The notes below the pieces were generated by a model. The model had not been told where the DNA came from, made no database searches, and saw only the letters and a list, made by a program, of their open reading frames with translations. From Hallella multisaccharivorax DSM 17128 (GTDB lineage: Bacteria; Bacteroidota; Bacteroidia; Bacteroidales; Bacteroidaceae), in NCBI RefSeq assembly GCF_000218235.1, contig NZ_GL945017.1, positions 2,237,607 through 2,301,606 of the forward strand: DNA of 64,000 bases. Reading direction: 5' to 3'. Positions 18,237-26,255 of the stretch are shown here, piece by piece. How positions within the stretch are numbered: position 1 is the stretch's first letter; each line of letters starts with the position of its first letter. The position numbers were made by a program, and so were the translations under genes.

Positions 18237-19922
18237 ATGGCACGCAAACTATTCATATCTATTCTCGGAGCAAGCATCTACGAGACCTGCCGATATGTGC
18301 AAGGCAACTTCCACTCTACGGAAACACGGTTCATACAGCAGGCGACGCTTGAGCTCATCGGCAAGAAAGAACCGTGGACAGAGCAGGACAGAATTTGCAT
18401 CTTGCTAACAGATAGGGCACAACACAGCAACTGGGACAAGGCGATAGCCGAACGCATAGACTCACACACCAAGGCAAACATCCCTTACGAAGGTCTTGAA
18501 AGCACCTTGCAACGGATGGGGCTACCAACACAGGTAGCCCCCATACCCATTCCCGACGGCAAGAACGAAGAAGAGATGTGGAAGATATTCCAGACGGCTT
18601 TCGACCTGATGGAAGAGGGCGACGAAGTCTATTTCGACCTGACACACTCCTTCCGCTACCTGTCCATGCTCATCCTGGTGCTCGGCAACTACGCCAAGTT
18701 TCTCAAGAACGTGCACATCACCCACATTTCTTATGGCAACTATGAGGCACGCACGGATATGGGGGCGCCCATCGTCGATCTGCTGCCTCTGACGATGCTG
18801 CAAGACTGGACGTTCGCCGCAGCCGACTTCCTGCAAAACGGGTATGTTGAGAAAATGAGCGAGTTGGCATCCAACTCTATCAAAATATTGCAGAGGAATG
18901 AAGCAACGAGAACAGAAGCCAACAAGAGGCTGGCGGATTTTGTTTCCTCATTGAAGAGTCTGGTAGACGAACGTCAGACCTGCCGGGGAATGCACATCAG
19001 CGAAGGAGACACGCTGGATGACTTGCGAGTAAGAAGCGAAAAAATTGAAGCCATAGTCATTAAGCCTCTCGAACCCATAATAAAAAAGGTGGTGGCAACA
19101 ATGCCGGTTTCCGGAGATTCTCTTACAAACTGTCTTCATGCAGCCCAGTGGTGTTACGACAACCATCTTTACCAACAGGCAGTGACGATCTTGCAGGAAG
19201 GGGTTGTTACCTTCTTCTGCGAACGGCATGGTATTAGGAAAGACAACGAGGCAGAACGGGGTATTGTCAATTCGGCATTTGTTATCAAGTTCAAGGTATT
19301 GCCTCCGGCCCTGTGGACGGTCAAGGATGCTGACAAGGAAAAACTTATTGAGGTGCTGCACGATGTTCTGATAGAACAACCCATTGTCTACCAGACCTTC
19401 AACAACATATCCGAAGTAAGAAACGACTACAACCATTCCGGCTATCGCTCGAAGCAGAAACCATTGGAGACGAAGAGCATCAAAGACAACATAGCCAAGG
19501 CCCTGAATAATTTCTCGATATGCTTAACTCGGGAATACGAGGAACAAGCCAACCAACGGAGCACATTCGTCAACTTGTCTAACCACCCTTCCGACAAGTG
19601 GGACGAGACACAGCTTACGGCAGCTCGCCAATATGGGGAAATCAAGGATCTTCCTTTCCCCGACATATCTGCCGACCTCGACAATAAGAAACTGGACAAG
19701 TTGGTAGAAAAAACTCTTGGAAAAATATATCAGACAGCCTATCCCGCCCGGGAAGTCACCATTCATATTATGGGCGAGATGACCTTCACTTTTCGTCTTG
19801 TGGAAAAACTGAAAGCTGCTGGCATCCACTGCGTGGCCTCCACATCAGAAAGAGTGGTGCAGGAACTGAGTGACGGTAGGAAGGTGGTGCAGTTCTCCTT
19901 CGTTCGATTCAGGGAATACTAA
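18237..19922 (+). CDS. CARF-HEPN protein, TM1812/Csx1-like CRISPR accessory RNase
   Basis: A 561-residue type III CRISPR accessory protein. The N terminus (KLFISILGASIYETCRYVQG) and VYFDLTHSFRYLSMLILVLG near residue 130 are the hallmarks of the TM1812/DxTHG CARF family, which binds cyclic oligoadenylate made by Cas10. Near residue 395, EVRNDYNHSGYR has the R-X4-H motif of HEPN ribonucleases, so an activated RNase function is likely. A C-terminal module beginning IHIMGEMTFTFRLVEKLKA is shared by related Bacteroidota proteins. No Cas10 is encoded in the window, so the activating signal would have to come from elsewhere. Promoter at 17845-17876. Confidence 0.82.
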   Translation: MARKLFISILGASIYETCRYVQGNFHSTETRFIQQATLELIGKKEPWTEQDRICILLTDRAQHSNWDKAIAERIDSHTKANIPYEGLESTLQRMGLPTQVAPIPIPDGKNEEEMWKIFQTAFDLMEEGDEVYFDLTHSFRYLSMLILVLGNYAKFLKNVHITHISYGNYEARTDMGAPIVDLLPLTMLQDWTFAAADFLQNGYVEKMSELASNSIKILQRNEATRTEANKRLADFVSSLKSLVDERQTCRGMHISEGDTLDDLRVRSEKIEAIVIKPLEPIIKKVVATMPVSGDSLTNCLHAAQWCYDNHLYQQAVTILQEGVVTFFCERHGIRKDNEAERGIVNSAFVIKFKVLPPALWTVKDADKEKLIEVLHDVLIEQPIVYQTFNNISEVRNDYNHSGYRSKQKPLETKSIKDNIAKALNNFSICLTREYEEQANQRSTFVNLSNHPSDKWDETQLTAARQYGEIKDLPFPDISADLDNKKLDKLVEKTLGKIYQTAYPAREVTIHIMGEMTFTFRLVEKLKAAGIHCVASTSERVVQELSDGRKVVQFSFVRFREY

Positions 19923-19951
19923 GAATAGTAGAAAGGCAAAAAACAACCATC

Positions 19952-20549
19952 ATGGAGAAAAAACAAGACCCCGATATCGTACTGACGCTCTCTCAGCAGG
20001 CACTCGAAAGGCTGAAACAATTTGTTGACGGCAAAGAGGCACGCGCTTTCATCCTCACCGGCTATGCCGGAACAGGAAAGACGACACTGATGAAAGCTCT
20101 CATTGGTTGGATGACCGGACAGAATAAAGACTTCGAGCTGCTTGCCTCCATGGGCAGGGCGGCAAAGATACTGAGCAACAAGACCAACCGTCCTGCAACG
20201 ACAGTACACAGCTGCATCTACAAGTTCAAAGACTTCAACCAGGACATCGAACATGTAGTCAACCAGATAGACCAGTCAGACGGAGAGGACAAGACAGGGC
20301 AGCTCCTGCTACAATTTACTGCTTTGAGTGCTGACAACGACGACTATGACAGCAAGATCTATATTGTTGACGAGGCCATCGATGGTGTCGGACATCGCCC
20401 AGCATCATCCCTCGCAGGCCATCTTCGGTTCGGGTAAACTGCTCACCGACCACATTGCCTATGACACCAAGGGGCACTACATTTTCGTGGGTGACGCGTG
20501 CCAGCGAGCGGCTACACATCTCCGACGACTTCTTCATCGCATGAAATAG
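19952..20549 (+). pseudogene. Frameshifted, truncated RecD-like helicase
   Basis: The first 140 residues are the N-terminal half of a superfamily 1 helicase: Walker A in LTGYAGTGKTTLMKAL (residue 30) and Walker B in KIYIVDEA. At about 20378 the frame shifts: the expected DEASM motif is broken and the continuation, MVSDIAQHHPSQAIFGSG to HYIFVGDACQ (motif III), lies in the next frame. The sequence then ends after about 20 unrelated residues, so all downstream helicase motifs are missing. A RecD/UvrD-like helicase in a cas operon is unusual; this one cannot be active. It lies 42 bp before cas1. Confidence 0.7.
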
Positions 20550-20591
20550 GAGTTAGAAAAATATTGAACTTAATCTCAAACTTCAGATCAC

Positions 20592-21602
20592 ATGGAATTG
20601 ATTCTCAACACCTATGGCGTTTCTCTCAATCGCGACAACGAAGGATTCGTCATTACCACCCAAGACGGTCGTCAGCGCATACCCGCCACAGGAATTGATA
20701 GCATCCAGATTAGCCGTGGAGCTCAGATAACCAGTGATGCGGTGATGCTTGCCGTGGAAAAGGAGATAGAAGTAATGTTCATGGACCGTTCTGGCAATCC
20801 CATAGGTCGGATATGGAGTCCCAGATATGGCTCCATCTCCACCATCCGCAAAGGACAACTCAATTTTGTTTATTCGCACGAAGCTGTAGACTGGATCAAG
20901 GAAACCATCTGTCAGAAGATAGAAAACCAGCAGGCTTTGATGCTGCTCTTCAACACTGACAGCGAACAAGAGGTCTTTACCCAGAAGAACATTGCCCGCC
21001 TCGAAGACTACCGAAGCAAGATCAGAGCTCTACAAGGCGAGATTGTCAACGACATAGCACCCACTCTGCGTGGCTGGGAAGGTCAGGCCTCCCGCATCTA
21101 CTTCGCCACCATCAACCACTTTCTGCCCGAGGCTATGCGGTTCAGCGAGCGTAGCCAGCATCCCGCCACCGATGTGGCCAATGCTTTCCTCAATTATGGC
21201 TACGGCATCCTCTACGGACGCATTGAGGGTGCGCTCATCAAGGCCGGCGTGGATCCTTACATCGGCGTGCTCCACCGTGACGACTATAACCGGCCAGTCC
21301 TGGTCTTCGACATCATTGAGCTCTACCGTATCTGGGTAGACTACGTGGTCTATACATTATTGGCCCAGAACGTGGTCACTGAGGAGTTCTATTCCGTCCG
21401 CGACGATGGTTCTTACTGGCTCGAGCCACTGGGCCGCCGCGTGCTTATCCAGTCACTCAACGACTACATGGACGAAGTCATCACCGTGCGCGGCGTCACT
21501 CGTTCGCGCCTCACCACCCTATCGCTCTACGTACAGTCGCTGGCCCAGAAGTTCAAGGTTCTATGTCACGTCCTCCCACCCTCCGCCAATGCCAACCCTT
21601 AA
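20592..21602 (+). CDS. cas1: CRISPR integrase Cas1
   Basis: Integrates new spacers together with Cas2. The 336 residues show the N-terminal beta domain (MELILNTYGVSLNRDNEGFV) and the alpha domain. Three expected metal ligands are visible: Glu in GRIEGALIKAG (about residue 215), His in GVLHRDDYNRP (about 230) and Asp in VFDIIELYR (about 245). No reverse transcriptase or Cas6 is fused. It forms a tight unit with the primase-polymerase (12 bp) and Cas2 (6 bp further), and the array follows directly. Confidence 0.95.
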   Translation: MELILNTYGVSLNRDNEGFVITTQDGRQRIPATGIDSIQISRGAQITSDAVMLAVEKEIEVMFMDRSGNPIGRIWSPRYGSISTIRKGQLNFVYSHEAVDWIKETICQKIENQQALMLLFNTDSEQEVFTQKNIARLEDYRSKIRALQGEIVNDIAPTLRGWEGQASRIYFATINHFLPEAMRFSERSQHPATDVANAFLNYGYGILYGRIEGALIKAGVDPYIGVLHRDDYNRPVLVFDIIELYRIWVDYVVYTLLAQNVVTEEFYSVRDDGSYWLEPLGRRVLIQSLNDYMDEVITVRGVTRSRLTTLSLYVQSLAQKFKVLCHVLPPSANANP

Positions 21603-21614
21603 ACACGAACAGCT

Positions 21615-22634
21615 ATGGTCATGTATGGTACAAACATTCAATCGTCTGCCGACGAACTGAAGAAGATTCCCGAGGAACAGCTCTTCAACAGCCTGCGAAA
21701 CCCCAAGCCCGCCATCGCCAACACGATCCGCCAGCTCCGCATCGTCTATGCCATGGATACTCAGCGCTACAACCAGCTCAAGCGCCAACTTCCATACTTT
21801 GTCTGTGGACAGTTCACCCCGCCCTACCGGCGCAAGGAGAACTTCGCCTTCACCGAGACCTTCATCCTCGACATTGACCACCTGTCCGCCAAAGAGCTCT
21901 CACTGCCCAGCGTCCGCCAAGAGCTCTTCGCCGATCCAAGGGTACTCATGTGTTTTGCTTCGCCAAGCCAAGACGGACTCAAGGTCATGTTTCGACTCAA
22001 AGAGCGGTGCTACGATGCCGGCCTATTCTCTCTGTTCTACAGAGCCTTTGCTGCCACATTTGCCAGCCAGCACCACCTCTCGCAGGTCATCGACACCAAG
22101 ACCTGCGACGTGAGCCGGGCCTGCTTCATCAGCACAGACCCCAATGCCTGTTACAACCCCCTCTGCGATACAGTCGACCTGAGTACACTGATTGATACCA
22201 CCAACCCTACCTCAGTATTCGATACCAAACACGAGCTCGACCGGCACGAGAAGATGGCAGCCGGCAAAGGATCTTCTGCACCCGCTGGTCCCAAAGACCC
22301 TGACCGCGAGGTACTCGACCGCATACGCTGCCAGCTCAACCCACAAGCCCGCCCACAACGAGAGGCTCCGCCCGCATTCGTACCCCAGCTGCTCAACGAC
22401 ATCATCGGCGACATCAAGACTTTCATAGAGCAAACCGGCATGGTGGTTACAGAGATCATCAACATTCAGTATGCCAAGAAGATACGGGCTAAGGTGGGAC
22501 TGAAAGAAGCCGAGGTCAACCTCTTCTATGGCCGGAAAGGCTTTAGCGTCGTCATATCACCGCGAAGAGGCACCAGCGAAGAGCTCAACGAGCTGCTGGC
22601 CCAGCTTGTCAACCAGTTTTTACTGACCTGCTAA
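21615..22634 (+). CDS. CRISPR-associated primase-polymerase (VirE N-like, CAPP type B)
   Basis: A 339-residue protein of the archaeo-eukaryotic primase superfamily. Motif I is the DxD in TFILDIDHLSAKE (residue 86). The second block FASPSQDGLKVMFR corresponds to the SxxGxK-type nucleotide-binding strand of VirE N/BT4734-like proteins, and a third acidic strand lies in QVIDTKTCDVSRACFIS. A Pro/Arg-rich linker and a small C-terminal domain (VNLFYGRKGFSVVISPRRG) follow. Standing between cas1 and cas2 it matches the CRISPR-associated primase-polymerases proposed to make or extend prespacer DNA during adaptation. Function here is inferred from family and position. Confidence 0.78.
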   Translation: MVMYGTNIQSSADELKKIPEEQLFNSLRNPKPAIANTIRQLRIVYAMDTQRYNQLKRQLPYFVCGQFTPPYRRKENFAFTETFILDIDHLSAKELSLPSVRQELFADPRVLMCFASPSQDGLKVMFRLKERCYDAGLFSLFYRAFAATFASQHHLSQVIDTKTCDVSRACFISTDPNACYNPLCDTVDLSTLIDTTNPTSVFDTKHELDRHEKMAAGKGSSAPAGPKDPDREVLDRIRCQLNPQARPQREAPPAFVPQLLNDIIGDIKTFIEQTGMVVTEIINIQYAKKIRAKVGLKEAEVNLFYGRKGFSVVISPRRGTSEELNELLAQLVNQFLLTC

Positions 22635-22640
22635 AACATT

Positions 22641-23126
22641 ATGCCCATGAGAAAACCCCGCGGACCCCTGCCCTACATTGAAATTCTAAGGAAGCTGACC
22701 CACTCCGGCCTGAGCGGGTCTCCAACCATCAACCGCCCGACAGGTGGTCTCGACCGTATGCCTACTCTCCGTGAACGCATCGACCATCTGTTGGGCATCG
22801 TCAACCGTCCATCACGAACTGCCACCAATATGTTATTTCTTGTCATGTATGATATTGAGAGCAACAAAGTGCGATACCATATCGCCAAGTATCTCGAACG
22901 CCAAGGATGTACACGCATCCAGCGATCCATCTTTCTTGCCGATCTCGACAAGACCGTTTTCGACACCATCAAGCGTGATTTGGCCGAAGTGCAGTCTCTT
23001 TATGACAATCATGACAGCATCATCATCTGCCCCATCTCTACAGACCAGCTGAGGGCTATGAGCATCATTGGCCAGCATATCGATGTAGACATCATCACTC
23101 GCAGCCGGAATACACTATTCTTTTAA
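22641..23126 (+). CDS. cas2: CRISPR Cas2 with N-terminal extension
   Basis: Structural partner of Cas1. The ferredoxin-like core starts at residue 64 (MLFLVMYDIESNKVRYHIAK) and continues with CTRIQRSIFLADL and SIIICPISTDQL, all typical of Cas2. The 63 residues before it are basic and have no recognised domain. An internal ATG at 22830 would give a standard 98-residue Cas2, so the extended form may not be translated. The upstream ATG at 22641 is 6 bp after the primase-polymerase stop, consistent with coupling. Confidence 0.9.
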   Translation: MPMRKPRGPLPYIEILRKLTHSGLSGSPTINRPTGGLDRMPTLRERIDHLLGIVNRPSRTATNMLFLVMYDIESNKVRYHIAKYLERQGCTRIQRSIFLADLDKTVFDTIKRDLAEVQSLYDNHDSIIICPISTDQLRAMSIIGQHIDVDIITRSRNTLFF

Positions 23127-23146
23127 GTTTCTTTCACTCCGCATTC

Positions 23147-23177
23147 TTTGACTTCTTGTACATTCTTTGTATCTTTG
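23147..23177 (+). promoter_or_regulatory. CRISPR leader promoter
   Basis: TTTG (23147-23150), 19 bp, TATCTTTG (23170-23177): a perfect Bacteroidota promoter inside the 150-bp leader between cas2 and the first repeat. It points into the array, fixing the crRNA strand as plus and marking the repeat at 23278 as the leader-proximal, newest end. Confidence 0.78.
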
Positions 23178-23277
23178 CACCCGTTTAGAAAAACCCACTT
23201 TTCCAAGCTCTTTGTCAAATATTGCTACATAAACAGCGACAAAGGGTTAGGTATATCTGGGAATTTTGATATCTGCC

Positions 23278-24402
23278 CTCTAAGAGCATCTTCCATTACA
23301 ATAAGGATTAAGACAATTTTTATCGGCTGCCCGAGCGAATAGAGTCCTTTACACTCTAAGAGCATCTTCCATTACAATAAGGATTAAGACGTTGCTCTCT
23401 TTGTTTTCTGTAAAATTTATCATCCTCTAAGAGCATCTTCCATTACAATAAGGATTAAGACTCTCGATGGCTGTAGCCGTCAGATGGATGTCGAAGTCTC
23501 TAAGAGCATCTTCCATTACAATAAGGATTAAGACCACCGACGAAACCTGTGATTGTGAAACTGTTCTGTGCTCTAAGAGCATCTTCCATTACAATAAGGA
23601 TTAAGACGTTTTTCGTTGAACATATATTTTTATCGGCTGCCTCTAAGAGCATCTTCCATTACAATAAGGATTAAGACATCCTGTCTGTGAAGACTACTCG
23701 GCTTTGTCCTCCTCTCTAAGAGCATCTTCCATTACAATAAGGATTAAGACACTACGTCAGCCTGATATGCTACGCTTGTGTAGTCCTCTAAGAGCATCTT
23801 CCATTACAATAAGGATTAAGACGAAATATTGGTGTGTTATATCATACTCCTCGTAGTCTCTAAGAGCATCTTCCATTACAATAAGGATTAAGACGGCATT
23901 CCGATGTCCGTGGCAGAGGGTGTGGAGTTTGAACTCTAAGAGCATCTTCCATTACAATAAGGATTAAGACTACTGTAATGGCAGTACTCTGGCTTGAAAT
24001 AATCTCTAAGAGCATCTTCCATTACAATAAGGATTAAGACATTCTACATCGGCTGTATACGCCGTATCGGCTAGGTCTCTAAGAGCATCTTCCATTACAA
24101 TAAGGATTAAGACAGATAAAATTTTTTCAACTTCATATTCTTGCCCGTCTCTAAGAGCATCTTCCATTACAATAAGGATTAAGACTTGAGCAAGCTCATA
24201 CTTTCGAGCTCGTCAACAATCTCTAAGAGCATCTTCCATTACAATAAGGATTAAGACGCAGCTACTGAATCTGAATCAACTGCTTGTACTTTCTCTAAGA
24301 GCATCTTCCATTACAATAAGGATTAAGACCCAACCGCTATAAAACTTCTTAAGGAACTTTTTACACTCTAAGAGCATCTTCCATTACAATAAGGATTAAG
24401 AC
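23278..24402 (+). CRISPR. CRISPR array, 16 repeats and 15 spacers
   Basis: Sixteen identical 37-bp repeats begin CTCTAAGAGCATCTTCCATT and end AATAAGGATTAAGAC. Spacers are 33 to 39 bp. Repeats start at 23278, 23354, 23425, 23498, 23571, 23641, 23714, 23786, 23858, 23934, 24004, 24077, 24149, 24221, 24293 and 24366. The 3' end ATTAAGAC resembles the 8-nt crRNA handle of type III and type I-B repeats. No degenerate terminal repeat exists: the array stops 15 bp before an ISL3-family element. Spacers 1 and 5 share a 15-bp segment. Confidence 0.99.
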
Positions 24403-24417
24403 ACAACAGAAAAACTC

Positions 24418-25726
24418 GGTTCTTCCGTTAAATGAATAGATAGGCTGTTGTATATATTTAAAAGAGCTGGTATTATGTATCTTTGTTTGTAGTGCCCAAA
24501 CTCCAAGAACATGAATACCAGCATAATGCAAAACGCCTTAGGCGTCTCCCGACAGGAATGTCAGGATATGCGCTACGAAGGTAATGAATTAGTTTTGGAA
24601 ATCCAAACACCCAGGGAAAAACTTTGTTGTCCAGCGTGCGGCAGCCATCATGTTGTTCTTGACGGCAGCCACATTCGTCGCTTTGTAAGTGTGCCAATCG
24701 GCTTAAACAAGACTTATCTGGACATGCATGTACAACGTGTTTTATGTCATGACTGTGGGTGTATCCAGCAGGAGAAGATTGATTTTGCCAAGGGGAAACG
24801 TCGACATACACAGGCCTTTGCGAACATGGTACTTGACCTGTCACGCTTTGCAACGATCCAGGACATTTCCTGGTTCCTGCAAGTATCGTGGGACGTTGTA
24901 CGTAACATTCAGATGGAGTTCTTGCAGGCAGAGTACGGAACTCCGGACCTGTCCACATTAAGACGAATATCCATTGATGAGTTCGCAACCCATAAAGGCC
25001 AGGTATACAAGACCATTGTGGTCAATCTCGACAATGGTCACATCGTGTATGTAGGAGAGGGAAATGGCAAGGCATCCCTTGATGGGTTCCGGAGCAGACT
25101 CGGAGATGACAGACACCGTATAGAGGCTGTCTGCACAGACTTATCCGCCGCATATACCAGGACTGTGACCGAACATCTGCCCCAGGCAGCACTGGTTGTA
25201 GACCATTTCCATGTAACTAAGCTCATGAACGAGAAACTCGACCAACTCAGAAGGCAACTCTGGCATGCGGAACGGGATGTCAACAAGCGCAAGGTAATAA
25301 AGGGTACCAGATGGCTGTTGCTGAGAAATGGAAATGACATCTTCGATCATCAGCACAGGAACAGATTAGAGAATGCGTTGAGTTTGAACAAGCCTTTGAT
25401 GACAGCCTATTATCTCAAGGAAGATCTTAAGGAGATATGGAACCAGTGCTGCAAGGACGATGCAGAGAAGGTGCTTGACGAATGGGTCAGACAGGCTTTT
25501 GATGCAAAGATACAGCCACTGGCAGTCATGGCATCAACCGTCAGGGCATACAAACCCTACATTCTTGCATGGTATGACCATTATATCTCAAATGGGAGAA
25601 TAGAGGGAATCAACAATAAGATTAAAGTGCTGAAAAGACAGATTTATGGGTTTAGAAATGATGAATACTTTACCCTAAGACTATATGCATTGCATGATAG
25701 GCGTCTACGCATTTAACGGAAGAACC
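24418..25726 (+). mobile_element. ISL3-family insertion sequence
   Basis: A 1309-bp element bounded by perfect 17-bp inverted repeats: GGTTCTTCCGTTAAATG at 24418-24434 and its complement at 25710-25726. It contains one transposase gene with its own TATCTTTG -7 box at 24478-24485. The flanking 8-mers (AAAAACTC left, CTAAAAAA right) are not identical, so no target duplication remains. This suggests that a deletion or recombination removed the DNA originally next to one end, possibly the distal part of the CRISPR array. Confidence 0.9.
24511..25716 (+). CDS. ISL3-family transposase
   Basis: A 401-residue transposase. The N-terminal zinc-binding domain has CCPACGSHH and VLCHDCGC pairs, followed by a helix-turn-helix. 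The DDE domain shows Asp in ISIDEFATHKGQ, Asp in EAVCTDLSAAYTR, VVDHFHVTKLMNEKLDQLRR and the final Glu in SNGRIEGINNKIKVLKRQIY. All are typical for ISL3. The frame is intact and ends 1 bp into the right inverted repeat region, so the element may still be active. Confidence 0.95.
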   Translation: MNTSIMQNALGVSRQECQDMRYEGNELVLEIQTPREKLCCPACGSHHVVLDGSHIRRFVSVPIGLNKTYLDMHVQRVLCHDCGCIQQEKIDFAKGKRRHTQAFANMVLDLSRFATIQDISWFLQVSWDVVRNIQMEFLQAEYGTPDLSTLRRISIDEFATHKGQVYKTIVVNLDNGHIVYVGEGNGKASLDGFRSRLGDDRHRIEAVCTDLSAAYTRTVTEHLPQAALVVDHFHVTKLMNEKLDQLRRQLWHAERDVNKRKVIKGTRWLLLRNGNDIFDHQHRNRLENALSLNKPLMTAYYLKEDLKEIWNQCCKDDAEKVLDEWVRQAFDAKIQPLAVMASTVRAYKPYILAWYDHYISNGRIEGINNKIKVLKRQIYGFRNDEYFTLRLYALHDRRLRI

Positions 25727-25728
25727 CT

Positions 25729-25788
25729 AAAAAAGTGGGGCAAAAAGTGGGGCAAAAAGTGGGGCAAAAAGTGGGGCAAAATAAAATA
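25729..25788. repeat. Tandem 12-bp repeats, possible integrase arm sites
   Basis: Four near-perfect copies of CAAAAAGTGGGG stand head to tail directly after the ISL3 right end. They lie about 60 bp from the tRNA-like segment at 25849. Short direct repeats beside a tRNA-derived core are typical arm-type binding sites of tyrosine recombinases. No integrase gene is present in the window. Confidence 0.6.
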
Positions 25789-25848
25789 ATGAGCAAAGAA
25801 AAAGTCCCTAAGTCATTGAAACTCAGAGGCTTAGCCTATTTGTTGATG

Positions 25849-25875
25849 CGGAGAGAGAGGAACTCGAACCCCTTT
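25849..25875 (-). other. tRNA-Ser-like 3' end, putative attachment site
   Basis: On the minus strand the segment reads AAGGGGTTCGAG followed by TTCCTCTCTCTCCGC. This matches the T arm and acceptor 3' strand of bacterial tRNA-Ser, which often ends GGTTCGAATCCCTCTCTCTCCGC. The rest of the tRNA is absent. Such fragments mark att sites of integrative elements. It coincides with the change from the CRISPR/core region to the AT-rich accessory region. Confidence 0.5.
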
Positions 25876-26036
25876 TGATAATATCTTTATTGGCAAGCAA
25901 TTATATCTTCACTCATTCGCCATGTACCGCATGTGTAGCCATGTTTTGGTCTTTTAGAGACCCCCTAACATCTTGTTTTGGCCACATAAAGACCATGTAC
26001 TCAGTCTTGAAATGAACACTCACTTTTGATTGGGTT

Positions 26037-26068
26037 CAAAGATAGCAAAAAATGTGCGAGTCACCAAA
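26037..26068 (-). promoter_or_regulatory. Orphan promoter facing the tRNA-like fragment
   Basis: Minus-strand TTTG (26068-26065), 20 bp, TATCTTTG (26044-26037). It matches the consensus fully but no leftward gene follows before the ISL3 element. Only a 27-codon frame and the tRNA-Ser-like 3' fragment lie downstream. It is probably left from a deleted gene. Apart from this promoter, the hairpin at 26111 and the repeats at 25729, nothing recognisable lies in 25727-26255. Confidence 0.55.
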
Positions 26069-26110
26069 TATTTGGTTGATAATATTTTAAGAATCTTCTT
26101 GGCTACACAA

Positions 26111-26163
26111 AAGGTGCGGGGTGCGAGGTCTATATATGTAGTAGACCTTGCACCCCGCACCTT
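26111..26163. repeat. Long hairpin, 22-bp stem
   Basis: AAGGTGCGGGGTGC-G-AGGTCTA is mirrored by its complement after a 9-base loop, with a single G/T non-Watson-Crick position. There is no T-run on either side, so it is not a standard terminator. It lies between the leftward end of abiEii and the orphan promoter. It could be a REP-like or small palindromic mobile element. Confidence 0.6.
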
Positions 26164-26255
26164 CTGTGTGAGTCGAATGTTTTTTACGGCGTGAATGACT
26201 TCACTGCTATTACAACTAGGCGAGACAGTAAAGGGCGATGCCGAGTCGTGACTTT

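Noticed and set aside
17961..23126. Complete type III-B interference locus
   Set aside because: No Cas10, Cas7-like RAMP or small subunit could be found in any frame; Cas6 is truncated.
24410..25734. Target-site duplication of the ISL3 element
   Set aside because: The flanking 8-mers AAAAACTC and CTAAAAAA are not the same; similarity is only A-richness.
25849..25875. A functional tRNA-Ser gene
   Set aside because: Only the 3' T-arm/acceptor part is present; no anticodon arm or 5' acceptor strand precedes it.
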